NCBI RefSeq assembly: GCF_000829415.1 | Contig: NZ_AP014637.1 | Location: 310,001 to 374,000 of the forward strand | Source of the DNA: Pseudomonas sp. StFLB209 | GTDB taxonomy: Bacteria; Pseudomonadota; Gammaproteobacteria; Pseudomonadales; Pseudomonadaceae | DNA length: 64,000 nucleotides | Direction: 5' to 3' | Shown here: positions 27,355 through 37,841 of the stretch, in pieces | Layout: each line of letters opens with the position of its first letter | Position numbering within the stretch: position 1 is the stretch's first letter | The notes under the pieces: generated by a model | Told to the model about the DNA's origin: nothing | Database searches by the model: none | The model's input: only the letters and a program-made list of their open reading frames with translations | Translations under genes and position numbers: made by a program

Positions 27355-27690
27355 ATGAAGCTTCTCAACACCTCGGCAGTCCGCGAGGTCGCCCATCAAG
27401 CCATTAGTCGGCGCCTGAACCTCAAGCAGAGCCAGACCGAATTCTGGTCAAGGTTCGGCATCAGCCAGGCCTGCGCCAGCCGCATCGAGTGCACCAGCCA
27501 GGTCCCCGCGCCGGTTTACATTCTGCTTCGCCTTTACCTCAGCGGGCGCCTGCAAGAAAGCGACCTGGCGCAAACCCCACGCCAGTCAGGGCGTGATCAA
27601 TTTCTGCTGAATGGCTCGCAGCACCGCCATCTGCCGAGAACTGACCTGGAACTTGCGGCGGATGTTCTTGAAATGAAAGTCGATCGCTGA
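27355..27690 (+). CDS. rsaL: RsaL-type repressor of the AHL synthase
   Basis: A small HTH protein in the exact rsaL topology: divergent from the synthase, convergent with the receptor gene. The segment FWSRFGISQACASRIE, followed by VPAPVYILLRLYLSGRL, closely matches RsaL of P. aeruginosa as I recall it. RsaL represses lasI-type promoters, giving AHL homeostasis. The frame is 111 codons, about 30 more than RsaL, because its 3' end continues 105 bp into the antisense of the receptor gene. Start ATG 27355 has GAGGAT upstream. Confidence 0.82.
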   Translation: MKLLNTSAVREVAHQAISRRLNLKQSQTEFWSRFGISQACASRIECTSQVPAPVYILLRLYLSGRLQESDLAQTPRQSGRDQFLLNGSQHRHLPRTDLELAADVLEMKVDR

Positions 27691-28302
27691 GGTGGTACAG
27701 GACAGGATCATAGAGATTTCCCAGGTCGTCTTGCCGGCAGCGCTCCATTGCAGCACCTCTTTTTCCCGCGCCGTCAGATGCACCGGCGCATTGTGTTCGG
27801 CCTGAGCCCTGAGCACCCATTCAATGGCGTAATCACGCAACATGGTTGCCATCGGCAACGACTGCAGCATGGTCACGCCAGCCTGGGCACCCTTCTCATC
27901 AGGCTTGAGGCAAAGCATGCCAGCCTCGCCTCTGGGGCCGTGCAGGGGCAACGCCAGCCCCTGTTCGAGCCCGTACATCGTCGCCTCCTCAAAGAACGCT
28001 GACTCCGACGGCAGCCGATAATTTTCACGCTTCCAGATCAGCGGCCGGTTCGAACCCAGACAGTGATGAACAATCGGGTCGACAGCCATATAGGACTGAG
28101 CATCGTACTGGGTCCGCCAAGCGACCGGGTAGTCAGTGTGAATCAGCACTTGCTGGCCAGCGGCGGCGACGCCTGGCTTGAGGCCTACCAGAAAATTCGA
28201 GTAACCCAGCTTGAGCGTCAACGTCTTGAGACTCGCCAGCCAGTTCTCATAACGCTCTGTCTCACAGATCTGTATCAGTTCATCAATTGCCAGCATGGCC
28301 AC
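27586..28302 (-). CDS. LasR-type quorum-sensing receptor/regulator
   Basis: A 238-residue LuxR-family activator. The N-terminal autoinducer domain contains Y58, W62, Y66 and D75 (LasR Y56, W60, Y64, D73) and the PLHGPRGE loop. The C-terminal HTH is LTAREKEVLQWSAAGKTTWEIS to IRRKFQVSSR. Compared with LasR, three ligand-pocket positions differ: Thr75 is Ile77, Thr115 is Ala117 and Ser129 is Cys131. This suggests altered AHL preference. Its last 105 bp overlap rsaL tail to tail. Confidence 0.95.
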   Translation of the reverse strand: MAMLAIDELIQICETERYENWLASLKTLTLKLGYSNFLVGLKPGVAAAGQQVLIHTDYPVAWRTQYDAQSYMAVDPIVHHCLGSNRPLIWKRENYRLPSESAFFEEATMYGLEQGLALPLHGPRGEAGMLCLKPDEKGAQAGVTMLQSLPMATMLRDYAIEWVLRAQAEHNAPVHLTAREKEVLQWSAAGKTTWEISMILSCTTSAIDFHFKNIRRKFQVSSRQMAVLRAIQQKLITP

Positions 28303-28713
28303 TCTCCCACCCTGGTGCCACCTTTTACCCGGTGCACCATCCCGAGATGGTACGCGAGCGGATCAATCCATTCACTGAAACCATAGACAAAATAGTGATA
28401 TGGCTTTTTGAAATCAATCCACGGCATGTACAAGTTGCCAAGACATTCAGAAACCAAAACACACTACAACCCCCCTCATCCGGGAGCTAGCCGTTTGCGC
28501 AACGCCCCTGTTAACTAAGCCGGTTTGAACAAGCTGGCCTGGTTACGACCGCGAGCCGGCGCTGCCTTGCCAAGACTCGCCATTGATCTGCCGAACCTGC
28601 AATGCCACCACACCTCGACGCTGCACACCGACCCAACTTGTGGCCGACGAACCAACTGATCCGGCGCCAATACCCGACGCTGTCTTTCAGCTGATCCTCA
28701 AGGAGACCCACGA
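28303..28713. other. 411-bp divergent region between the LasR-type gene and the acyl-AMP ligase
   Basis: This must hold both promoters. ACCAT-cccgag-ATGGT at 28336-28351 is a small inverted repeat near the receptor start. I found no convincing second lux box. The ligase has a clear AAGGAG 8 nt before its GTG. No RNA gene is recognised. Confidence 0.5.
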
Positions 28714-30171
28714 GTGCTTCAGCAGCAGTTCTTGAACGTGGCGACCCGCCACCCAGACCACCCGGCAGTTGTCGATCGCCACGGCAACATCCGTACCTAT
28801 GCTGATCTGCTTCAGGACATAGAAGCCTTGCGCGCGCGCCTGCACGCGGTCGGCTTGCGTAACGGCGATGTGGTGGTAACGCAGCTGGGCAACAGCACCG
28901 GCTATGTCGCGCTACTGTTCGCCATGGCCAGCCTGGAGCTGGTGCACTGCCCGATAAGCCTGGCCTGCAGCACGGCGTACCGGGCCAAACGCCTGAAACA
29001 GGTGCATGCCGCCGTGCTGGTCACAGAATACGGCACCATGCCCGCAGGCACCCAGGTTCCCAGTTTCGCCCTGCGCAGCCAGCCACCTGCCACCCTGCAA
29101 GCGCCTGCCCACCAGCAACAGACCGGCTTGATGCGCATGCAGGAGACCACTGGCGCCCCTGGCGCACTCCGGCTCGCGTTATGGCGCCAGGAGCATCTGC
29201 ATCGGGAGATCCTGCACTGGGTCGAATCCGCAGAGCTCGACGCCAGCGCACGCTATCTGAACATCCATAGCCTTGATAGCCGCCATGCCACGGACCTGCA
29301 TGTGTTCCCGGCGCTTTTGACCGGCGCGACATTATATTTAGGCGAGGCCGCGAACGTCGAAGAGACCCTGCGCACTCTCGACCAACAGCGCATCACCGTG
29401 ATGAGTGCATTGCCGTCACACTACCTGGCCCTGGCACAGGCCGCCGAACAGACCGGTATCCGCTTGCCAGCACTGGCCATGCCATTGTGTGAAGACCCTT
29501 ATCTGGATGAGCAGATCCTGCTGCAAGCCGAGCGCTGCCTGGGTATTCATATCAAGCGGATTTACGGCTGCGCTGAATTCGGCATGATCCTCGCCGACTT
29601 CAGCCCCGGTCTGCAGCTCGAAAGTGGCATGCGCCCGCTGGGCAACGTTGAAGTGACACTGACCGCCATCGACCCAGCGTACCCCGATATCGGCGAGATC
29701 AGCGCACGCTGCGCCCATCATGGATCGGGCTACTACCCGCTTGCGAGCGATGCGAGAGAGGATGATGTTCACGCCTGTGGCGACATCGCCCGTCGACTTG
29801 ATGACGGCAGCCTGATCTTGATGGGCCGGGCCACTGATGCCCTGCTCAGCACACAAGGCATCCAGTTCACGCCCGCCATCGAGCGACATATTGCGCAGAC
29901 ACTGATGCCGGAGTGCGTCGTGGTCATGGTAGACGAGCACGACCGTCGCCGCGCCTGTGTCGCTGTCCAGGCCAGTGCCACTGCGGCTGACCAGCAGCAG
30001 AAGGCACTGCGCGGCCTGCTCGACAGACTGGGCATCAGCGCAACCATCACGGTGCTCGACAAAATGCCGCTGACAACCTCCGGCAAGCCAGATCGTACAC
30101 GCCTGCGCCGGCAACTCGGCACCCAAAGTACGGGTAATGACAGAATTCCGCTTTTGAAATCAATGACTTGA
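28714..30171 (+). CDS. ANL-superfamily acyl/aryl-AMP ligase with degenerate P-loop
   Basis: A 485-residue adenylate-forming enzyme starting at GTG 28714 behind AAGGAG. Core motifs: A5 as YGCAEFG with the Mg-binding Glu, A7 as GDIARRLDDGS, A8 hinge as GRATDALLSTQGIQFTP, and the A10 lysine in LTTSGKPDRTRL. The A3 phosphate loop is degenerate: QETTGAPGAL lacks the usual leading TSG and the lysine after Pro. It could still be active, since A3 is flexible and A10 Lys is kept. No carrier protein or partner is adjacent; it is divergent from the LasR-type gene. Confidence 0.82.
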   Translation: MLQQQFLNVATRHPDHPAVVDRHGNIRTYADLLQDIEALRARLHAVGLRNGDVVVTQLGNSTGYVALLFAMASLELVHCPISLACSTAYRAKRLKQVHAAVLVTEYGTMPAGTQVPSFALRSQPPATLQAPAHQQQTGLMRMQETTGAPGALRLALWRQEHLHREILHWVESAELDASARYLNIHSLDSRHATDLHVFPALLTGATLYLGEAANVEETLRTLDQQRITVMSALPSHYLALAQAAEQTGIRLPALAMPLCEDPYLDEQILLQAERCLGIHIKRIYGCAEFGMILADFSPGLQLESGMRPLGNVEVTLTAIDPAYPDIGEISARCAHHGSGYYPLASDAREDDVHACGDIARRLDDGSLILMGRATDALLSTQGIQFTPAIERHIAQTLMPECVVVMVDEHDRRRACVAVQASATAADQQQKALRGLLDRLGISATITVLDKMPLTTSGKPDRTRLRRQLGTQSTGNDRIPLLKSMT

Positions 30172-30242
30172 AACCGTGCCTGTCATTGACTTCAGATAGA
30201 CCTCCCCCCGTCACAGGCCAGCCAAGACGCCTTTCCCATCCG

Positions 30243-31564
<1,322 letters not shown>

Positions 31565-31590
31565 GATGGGTTACCAGATTGAAGTTGATT

Positions 31591-32181
31591 TCAGAGCAAC
31601 TGACAGGCGTCGTCGAAGGCCAGCCGTGGCAGGCGGTCGTACAGTTTTTCCGGGTTGCCGTGGCCGAGGTTGACGATGAAGTTGGCCGTCCAGGTGCTAC
31701 CGGCAAAGAACTCGGCATCGACCTTTTGGGCATCGAAGCCTGACAAAGCGCCAACATCCAGCCCCAACGAGCGAGCCGCCATGATCAAGTAGGCCCCCTG
31801 CAGCGAGCCGTTACGAAATGCGGTCTCATGCGCGGCTTCAGGGCTGTGGGTAAACCAGCTCTTGGCGTCGGCGTGCGCAAACAGTGTCGGCAGGTGCTCG
31901 TAGAAGGCACGGTCCCAGGCAACGATCACGCTGACCGGAGCGGTCATGGTTTTCTCCAGATTGCCCTTGGACAAAGCAGGTGCCAGACGCTCCTTGGCGG
32001 CCGCGCTACGCAGAAACACGAAGCGACCGGGCGAACAGTTGGCCGAAGTGGGCGCCATTTTCAGCAGGTCATAGAGTTGACGCAGGACATCGTCATCAAT
32101 GCGCTGATCGCTCCAGCCATTGTGGGTACGGGCTGCGCTGAACAGGGTAGCCAGCGCGGCATCATTCAAAGCTTGGCTCAT
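31591..32181 (-). CDS. rutE: Malonic semialdehyde reductase RutE
   Basis: A 196-residue nitroreductase-fold enzyme that reduces malonic semialdehyde in the Rut pathway. Family markers are [47 protein letters not shown] and [12 protein letters not shown]. The start overlaps the rutD stop by 4 bp (ATGA). Confidence 0.95.
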   Translation of the reverse strand: MSQALNDAALATLFSAARTHNGWSDQRIDDDVLRQLYDLLKMAPTSANCSPGRFVFLRSAAAKERLAPALSKGNLEKTMTAPVSVIVAWDRAFYEHLPTLFAHADAKSWFTHSPEAAHETAFRNGSLQGAYLIMAARSLGLDVGALSGFDAQKVDAEFFAGSTWTANFIVNLGHGNPEKLYDRLPRLAFDDACQLL

Positions 32182-32978
32182 GTACGCTCCCCGGATTGGG
32201 CCTCAAGAAACGCCAACAACTGTTCGTTGAACACGCTGGCGGCAGTGATGTTGTGGGCGTGCGCGCCCTGCTCGACGATATGCAGGCGTGCATTGGGCAA
32301 GCCTTGGGCAAGCTGTTGCGAACAGGTCCAGGGCACCAGTACATCGTCTCTGGCCGCCGACACCAGCGTGGCAACGTTGATCCCGGCCAACCGCTCACTG
32401 ATATCGAACCGGCGAAGCGCCGCAATGCGCGCCTTCATGGTGGCGACCTCAGGAAAGCCGGCAAAGGCATGCTCCACTTCGGCTTGCACTGTCTCGGCGT
32501 TGGCCGCACACCAACTGGCCGGGTACAGGAAGATCGGCTGCGCCTCGACGTAAGCGCGCGGGCCAACCGCATCCAGCAACGCCAGACGCGCCTCGAAGCA
32601 GCGCGCCGAATGCGGGTTGGGCGCCGCCCAGGCATTGATCAGGGTCAGGCTGCGCAGCCGCTCAGGGAAATCCAGCGCCAGTTGCAGCCCGGCCAGCCCG
32701 CCCAGTGCATGGCCGATCAAGTGGCATTCGCCGGTCTGCGTGATGTCAAGCAGGTCGCGAATGTCCAGGGCCATATCGGCAATACGGTAATCCTGCGCCA
32801 ACGTCTGACGACTGCGCCCGGTGCCGCGCTGGTCGTAGGCGATGACCTTATAGCCGGCGGCTACCAGCCGTGGAACCAGCGCCGACCAGTAGCCCGCCGC
32901 GCCGCCCAGCCCGGATGACAGCAGCACCGCAGGCCCATCGGCAGGTCCGTGCACATCAAAGTGCAGGGCCGTACTCAC
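32178..32978 (-). CDS. rutD: Alpha/beta-hydrolase RutD
   Basis: A 266-residue alpha/beta-hydrolase that speeds conversion of aminoacrylate or carbamate intermediates in the Rut pathway. The nucleophile-elbow reads [11 protein letters not shown], so the usual Ser is Ala; as I recall E. coli RutD also has GHALG, so this is a family trait rather than decay. Other segments are [24 protein letters not shown] and GAHAHNITA. It overlaps rutC and rutE by 4 bp each. Confidence 0.93.
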   Translation of the reverse strand: MSTALHFDVHGPADGPAVLLSSGLGGAAGYWSALVPRLVAAGYKVIAYDQRGTGRSRQTLAQDYRIADMALDIRDLLDITQTGECHLIGHALGGLAGLQLALDFPERLRSLTLINAWAAPNPHSARCFEARLALLDAVGPRAYVEAQPIFLYPASWCAANAETVQAEVEHAFAGFPEVATMKARIAALRRFDISERLAGINVATLVSAARDDVLVPWTCSQQLAQGLPNARLHIVEQGAHAHNITAASVFNEQLLAFLEAQSGERT

Positions 32979-33382
32979 TGGGCGTTACCTGCAGGCGCTT
33001 TGCCAATATGAGCGATGCTGGCGATCTCGATCAGGGCATCGGCTTTGACCAGGCCGGTCTGCACGCAATAGCGCGCCGGTTTTTCACCGGGAAAGAATTC
33101 GGCATACACGCTGTTGATAGCCGCATAGTCTTCCCAGTTTTTCAGGAAAACGTGGTTGAACGTGATGTCATCCATGGTGCCGCCCGCTGTTTCGACAACA
33201 CCCTTGATGATGTTCAGGACATGCCGGGTCTGCGCCGCAGCATCACCGACGTGCACCACGTTGTTCTCGCTGTCGAATGGCAGGGTGCCCGATACATAAA
33301 GAATGCCGTCGGCCAGTGTGCCGGGGACGAAAGGGGCGAGCGGTTTGCCGGTGCCTGGCGGAGTGATGACTTGTTTGGGCAT
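32975..33382 (-). CDS. rutC: RutC, RidA/YjgF-family 3-aminoacrylate deaminase
   Basis: A 135-residue RidA-family protein, matching RutC, which hydrolyses 3-aminoacrylate to malonic semialdehyde. Features are [21 protein letters not shown], the C-terminal [17 protein letters not shown] with the substrate-binding Arg and Glu, and a length typical of the trimeric family. It follows rutB by 44 bp. Confidence 0.94.
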   Translation of the reverse strand: MPKQVITPPGTGKPLAPFVPGTLADGILYVSGTLPFDSENNVVHVGDAAAQTRHVLNIIKGVVETAGGTMDDITFNHVFLKNWEDYAAINSVYAEFFPGEKPARYCVQTGLVKADALIEIASIAHIGKAPAGNAQ

Positions 33383-33426
33383 GGGAGTAACCTCATAAGT
33401 TAAAAACGAGAAGAGCGACCTGACGA

Positions 33427-34176
33427 TCAGTGCGCCGCGATGCTGGTGATGAAGTCATCTACGGTGGAAACCCAGCCGAAGAAGCTTTCGATGTTGTAAA
33501 CCGTGCTGGCCTGTATGGGCGCGCCGCCCAGCTCATGGGTGGCGTCGTGGAGCATTACGCCGAAGTACTCAAGGTGAAAGGCATCGCGCAGGGTGCTTTC
33601 AACGCAGACATTGGTAGCGATCCCGGTGAAGACCAGATTGCGGATGCCCCGGGCACGCAAGGTGCTGTCCAGGCTGCTGTTGAAGAAACCGCTGTAGCGC
33701 GGCTTTGGCACCACGATGTCGCCCGGTTGCGGCGCGAGCGCGTCGACGATCTGATAGTCCCAACCGCCCTTGGCGAGAAAGCGCCCCTGAAGGTGCGGAT
33801 TTTTACGCATGGTTTTCAGGGCGTTGGACTTGTACCAGTTCGGCGAACCGGGGCCGCCGGCCTCCACGTAGTCGCTGTCCCAACCGTTCTGCAGATAGAT
33901 CACGCAGATCCCGGCCGCCCGCGCCGCAGCGATGGCCTCGCCGGTCTTGGCAATGACGCTTTGGGCGCCGGAAATATCGAAGCCGGCCGAGTCAACATAA
34001 CCACCGACACTGGCGTAGGCGTTTTGCATGTCAACCACGATCAACGCCGTATTGGTTTGATGCAGGTACAGAGGCTCCGGGCGCGCCGGCAGCACGATCG
34101 GCGCGCCGGCGCCCGGCACCTCGGCGATACCCGCCGGGATGGTCGACGTGATGGTCAGGTTCTTGGCAGTGCTCAT
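33427..34176 (-). CDS. rutB: Peroxyureidoacrylate/ureidoacrylate amidohydrolase RutB
   Basis: A 249-residue cysteine hydrolase (isochorismatase-like) that acts on the ring-opened RutA product to release carbamate and aminoacrylate. The catalytic triad is visible: Asp in [11 protein letters not shown], Lys in [12 protein letters not shown] and Cys in [13 protein letters not shown]. The start overlaps the rutA stop by 4 bp (ATGA). Confidence 0.95.
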   Translation of the reverse strand: MSTAKNLTITSTIPAGIAEVPGAGAPIVLPARPEPLYLHQTNTALIVVDMQNAYASVGGYVDSAGFDISGAQSVIAKTGEAIAAARAAGICVIYLQNGWDSDYVEAGGPGSPNWYKSNALKTMRKNPHLQGRFLAKGGWDYQIVDALAPQPGDIVVPKPRYSGFFNSSLDSTLRARGIRNLVFTGIATNVCVESTLRDAFHLEYFGVMLHDATHELGGAPIQASTVYNIESFFGWVSTVDDFITSIAAH

Positions 34177-35297
34177 GATGCAACCCCGACAGCTGCGGGT
34201 TGGGAGTCGGCCTGGCTGGGCACCGGCGTGGCCACCTCGATACGGCTTTTCATCAGCGGCTGGATGCGCTGCCCAAAGGCTTCAACGCCTGCGATAAAGT
34301 CGTCGAAGGTCAGCAACACGCCTTCGGTGCCCTCCACTTCGGCCACTTCGTCGAGCATGCGCGCAACGTTGGCGTAAGAGCCCACCAGGGTGCCCATATT
34401 GATATTGACGGCATTGGTCCGATCGGCCATTTGACGCACATTGGTGTCAGCTCCGGAGGTTTTGTCGACCGCACCTTGCGCGCCCAACCAGGCGACCGCC
34501 TCTTCATCGACGCCAGCCTTGTAGTGCTCCCACTTGGCGCGGGCGGCCTCGTCGGTCTCATCGGCGATGACCATCATCAGCACGAAGGTAGTGACGTCAC
34601 GACCGGTTTCACGGCTCGCCTCAATCAGCTTCTGCGCGGCGGGGGCAAAGGCCTTGGGCGTGTTGATGCCCTTGCCGAAACAGAAGTTGTGGTCGGCATG
34701 CTGCGCCGAAAAGGCCATGCCAGCGTCGCTTTGCCCGGCACAGATCACTTTCATGTTGGCCTGCGGCTGGGGGCTGACGCGGCAGTCGTCCATCTGGAAG
34801 TGCGCGCCCTTGAAATCGGATTTACCGGTGCCCCACAGGTCACGCAGTACCTGGATATATTCAGAGAGGTATTCGTAGCGATTGGAAAAGAACTCATCCC
34901 CAGGCCACATGCCCATCTGCGAGTACTCGGGGCGCTGCCAGCCGGTGACCAGGTTAACGCCGAAGCGGCCGTTGGAAATCGAGTCGATGGTCGCCGCCAT
35001 GCGCGCGATGATCGCCGGCGGCATGACCAGCGAAGGGGCGGTGGCGAAAAGTTGGATACGGCTGGTGACCGCCGCCAGGCCCGCCATCAGGGTGAACGAC
35101 TCCAGGTTGTGATCCCAGAACTCGGTTTTGCCACCGAAACCGCGCAGCTTGATCATCGACAAGGCGAAGTCGAAACCATAGTGCTCGGCCGCCAACGTGA
35201 TCTGTTTGTTCAGTTCAAACGTTGGTTTGTACTGAGGAGCGTTTTCGGAAATCAGCCAGCCGTTGTTGCCGATCGGGATAAAGATACCCACCTTCAT
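34173..35297 (-). CDS. rutA: Pyrimidine monooxygenase RutA
   Basis: A 374-residue LLM-class FMN monooxygenase that opens the uracil ring between N3 and C4. The start [16 protein letters not shown] (35297), with GGAGAAG upstream, matches E. coli RutA from its MKIGVF residue; the longer frame is unsupported. Near-identical segments include [55 protein letters not shown] and [12 protein letters not shown]. It is first in rutABCDEF-ydfG, with a RutR palindrome 124 bp upstream. Confidence 0.97.
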   Translation of the reverse strand: MKVGIFIPIGNNGWLISENAPQYKPTFELNKQITLAAEHYGFDFALSMIKLRGFGGKTEFWDHNLESFTLMAGLAAVTSRIQLFATAPSLVMPPAIIARMAATIDSISNGRFGVNLVTGWQRPEYSQMGMWPGDEFFSNRYEYLSEYIQVLRDLWGTGKSDFKGAHFQMDDCRVSPQPQANMKVICAGQSDAGMAFSAQHADHNFCFGKGINTPKAFAPAAQKLIEASRETGRDVTTFVLMMVIADETDEAARAKWEHYKAGVDEEAVAWLGAQGAVDKTSGADTNVRQMADRTNAVNINMGTLVGSYANVARMLDEVAEVEGTEGVLLTFDDFIAGVEAFGQRIQPLMKSRIEVATPVPSQADSQPAAVGVAS

Positions 35298-35420
35298 AAG
35301 CTTCTCCACTCGCCGTGCACATCCCCATTGGATGCGGGTCGAAAGAAGCTTTGCATGCGTCATGCCACTTATTTTTTGTTGTTTTTTATCAATTAGTTAG
35401 ATTAAAAAAAGATTCACTAG

Positions 35421-35436
35421 CAGACCAAATGGTCTG
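35421..35436. promoter_or_regulatory. RutR operator in the rutA-rutR intergenic region
   Basis: CAGACCAAATGGTCTG is a perfect 7-bp inverted repeat around AA and contains GACCA-NN-TGGTC, the core of the E. coli RutR site TTGACCANNTGGTCAA. It lies in the 328-bp region between divergent rutA and rutR, so RutR can repress the degradation operon and probably itself. Uracil or thymine release RutR in E. coli. Confidence 0.85.
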
Positions 35437-35625
35437 TTTTGAACCGTTTGAATTTTAAAAGCTGCCCGATATTGATGCGCAGCGAGCCAGCATGGGGCAC
35501 CGAAGGCTTGGCACCTGACATCCGTCAATAACCCAGGCATTAGCGCCACAGGCTGGCGATGCCAGATCTGCCCTCACGAGCAAGCCTGATACAATCGCCG
35601 CTCGATTCGCTGGGTGGTTGAGATC

Positions 35626-36396
35626 GTGAAAAGCAAATCCGTCGAAAACGTGGCTGCCGCTGGCAAGACACTGAAAAAGGCTGCCGCCAAAAAGGTCACC
35701 GGCAAAACCAAAAAGCCTGCTGCCGGGGTAAAGACCACCGTGGCGCGCAGCATGAGTGCGAAATCGGAACAGCGCCGCCAGGCGCAGATAAAGAACAAGC
35801 GCGAGTCGATCATTCACGCAGCGCTGGAGCTGTTTTCCCGGTTCGGCATGCACGGCACCAGCCTTGACCAGGTCGCCGCAGCAGCGGACGTGTCCAAGAC
35901 CAATTTGCTCTACTACTTTTCCAGCAAGGAAGAGCTGTACACCAATGTGCTGCAGCATCTGCTGGAGATCTGGCTGTTGCCGCTCAAGGGCTTCGATGTC
36001 CAACAGCAGCCGATGGACGCCATCGGGGACTACATCCGCGCCAAGCTTGAGCTGTCTCGCGACCACCCCGCCGAGTCGAAACTGTTCTGCATGGAGATCA
36101 TGCAAGGCGCCCCGCTGATAAAGGCGCAGCTCGAACAACAGCTACGGCAGATGGTCGAGAACAAGGCCGCAGTGATTCAGAGCTGGATCGAAGCAGGCAA
36201 ACTGGCGCCGCTGGACCCTTATCACCTGATCTTCTCGATCTGGAGCACGACTCAGCACTACGCCGACTTCAGCACTCAGATACAAGCCATTACGGGCAAA
36301 ACACTGGCGGACCCGGTGTTCTTTGAAGAGGTTTTGCATAACCTGCAGAACTTGCTCTGCCACGGCATTCGCCCCCGCCCTGACACTGAGCGCTGA
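35626..36396 (+). CDS. rutR: TetR-family pyrimidine regulator RutR with long basic N-terminal tail
   Basis: A 256-residue repressor. The HTH and ligand domains match E. coli RutR almost throughout: IIHAALELFSRFGMHGTSLD, VSKTNLLYYFSSKEELY, PAESKLFCMEIMQGAPL, FSIWSTTQHYADFS and FFEEVLHNLQNLL. Unusually, about 60 residues precede the HTH, rich in Lys and Ala (KTLKKAAAKKVTGKTKKPAA), resembling histone H1-like tails. GTG 35626 has GGGTGG upstream; an internal start at MSAKSEQRRQ would remove the tail, so its existence in the protein needs proof. Confidence 0.93.
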   Translation: MKSKSVENVAAAGKTLKKAAAKKVTGKTKKPAAGVKTTVARSMSAKSEQRRQAQIKNKRESIIHAALELFSRFGMHGTSLDQVAAAADVSKTNLLYYFSSKEELYTNVLQHLLEIWLLPLKGFDVQQQPMDAIGDYIRAKLELSRDHPAESKLFCMEIMQGAPLIKAQLEQQLRQMVENKAAVIQSWIEAGKLAPLDPYHLIFSIWSTTQHYADFSTQIQAITGKTLADPVFFEEVLHNLQNLLCHGIRPRPDTER

Positions 36397-36746
36397 TCGC
36401 CTGACAAACAACTGGAGCAGCCCGAAAGACTGCTCCTTAAGCCTCAGCACTTCGCCGCTTCACCGCCCGCCCCCGCCTCAACGCCTTATTACGCCCCTGC
36501 GGCTCACGCCCGGCAGTCCTGCCTGGCGATTGTGTCGCCCGCTTCTCGTGCGCCACGCACAAACTAAGTGCTCTAAATCAGACCATATGATCCGTTTTCA
36601 TCGCATTCGATTTGTAACCTACTGTTAATAAAAGACTTATTCTTAATGGCACGGAAGCTGCTGTTGGCCATACCGCGCTGAGCCAGAGGGCCCGCCGGCT
36701 CAGCCTTGTGCTGTTAATCATTCGCCTATCAGCAGGAAAACGACTT
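36397..36746. promoter_or_regulatory. 350-bp leader of the nucleobase transporter with second RutR half-conserved site
   Basis: GACCATATGATC at 36581-36592 differs by one base from the GACCANNTGGTC RutR core and sits about 155 bp before the binding-protein start. A hairpin at 36414-36436 (GGAGCAG..CTGCTCC) follows rutR and may end its transcript. The rest shows no gene. Confidence 0.65.
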
Positions 36747-37841
36747 ATGTTCAGGAATGTTTTGCAGAGTACTGTGTGTGCGGCCGTTCTGTTTGCCAGC
36801 GCCATCGGGCTGGCACAGGCCGAGGGGCTAACGCTCAAGGCACCGGCGAAGATCGCCATGGTGTATATCAGCCCGCGTAACGACGGCGGCTGGACGCAAG
36901 CCTTCGATGAGGCCCGGCAAAAACTGGAAAAAGAACTCGACCAGAAGATTCAGTTCGTCGAGAGCGTGCCTGAAAATGCTGCGGCCATCACTCCGGTCGT
37001 TGACCGGCTGATCGCCCGGGGCGCCAACATCATTGTCGGCACAGCCTTCGGCTACTCCGATACCTTTCTGGAACTGGCCCGCAAATACCCTGACGTCGCC
37101 TTCCTCAATGGCTCAGGCACGACCAACGCAGCCAACCTTGAATCGTTCTATGGGCGCACCTATGAAAGCCAATACCTGTGCGGTATGGCTGCCGCAGCAG
37201 CGTCCAAGTCCGGCAAGCTGGGCTTTGTCGCCGCCAACCCCTTCGGCCAGGTGAACTGGACGGTCAACGCCTTCGAGTTGGGTGCCCAGCAGATCAACCC
37301 GCAAGCTACCGTCAATGTGGTCTATACCGGCGCCTGGAACGATCCGGTCAAGGAGCGCGCCGCGACCATGGCGCTGATCGACAACGGTGCAGACGTCATC
37401 GGGCAACACGTCGACAGCCCGACGCCGCAGTTGGTCGCCCAGGAGCGTGGTGTGCACGGCACCGGCTATCATCGTGACCTCAGTGAGTTTGCGCCAAAAG
37501 CAACTGTCTGCTCGTCGATGTGGGTCTGGGAGCGCTTCCTGGCGCCGGAACTGAAAAAAGTCATGGCCGGTAACTGGCAGCCCTCGGCCAACGGTGCACT
37601 GCTGTCGATGCAGCAAGGTGGCACTGATATCAGTCTGACCGACGCCCCGATCATTTCTGCTACTGATCGGGCGAAGATCGAGGCCGCCCGCGCCGAGTTG
37701 CTCGCCGGGACCAAAGTCCTCTACAGCGGCCCGCTGAGTGATCGTGACGGCAAAGAGCGCATCGCCGCCGGCAAAGTCATGCCTGACGCCGAGCTGTGGA
37801 AAATGGACTGGTTCGTCAACGGCGTGAAGACTCAGCAATGA
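36747..37841 (+). CDS. BMP-family nucleoside/nucleobase-binding lipoprotein-like protein
   Basis: A 364-residue periplasmic binding protein of the BMP (PnrA-like) family. The start MFRNVLQSTVCAAVLF is at 36747 with AGGAAA upstream. A signal peptide ends near GLAQA. Family motifs: KIAMVYISPRNDGGWTQAFD, ARGANIIVGTAFGYSDTFLELA, YESQYLCGMAAAAASKSGKLG and DVIGQHVDSPTPQ. The product delivers purine or pyrimidine (nucleo)bases to the following ABC transporter. Its stop overlaps the ATPase start by 4 bp. Context with rut and RutR sites suggests uracil-type ligands. Confidence 0.92.
   Translation: MFRNVLQSTVCAAVLFASAIGLAQAEGLTLKAPAKIAMVYISPRNDGGWTQAFDEARQKLEKELDQKIQFVESVPENAAAITPVVDRLIARGANIIVGTAFGYSDTFLELARKYPDVAFLNGSGTTNAANLESFYGRTYESQYLCGMAAAAASKSGKLGFVAANPFGQVNWTVNAFELGAQQINPQATVNVVYTGAWNDPVKERAATMALIDNGADVIGQHVDSPTPQLVAQERGVHGTGYHRDLSEFAPKATVCSSMWVWERFLAPELKKVMAGNWQPSANGALLSMQQGGTDISLTDAPIISATDRAKIEAARAELLAGTKVLYSGPLSDRDGKERIAAGKVMPDAELWKMDWFVNGVKTQQ

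Noticed and set aside
28303..28713. Second lux box for the acyl-AMP ligase promoter
   Set aside because: No inverted repeat here fits the CT-N2-CA-N6-TG-N2-AG pattern well enough.
32700..32740. RutD thought to be inactivated because the nucleophile Ser is Ala
   Set aside because: E. coli RutD, as I recall, has the same GHALG elbow, so this is a family feature.
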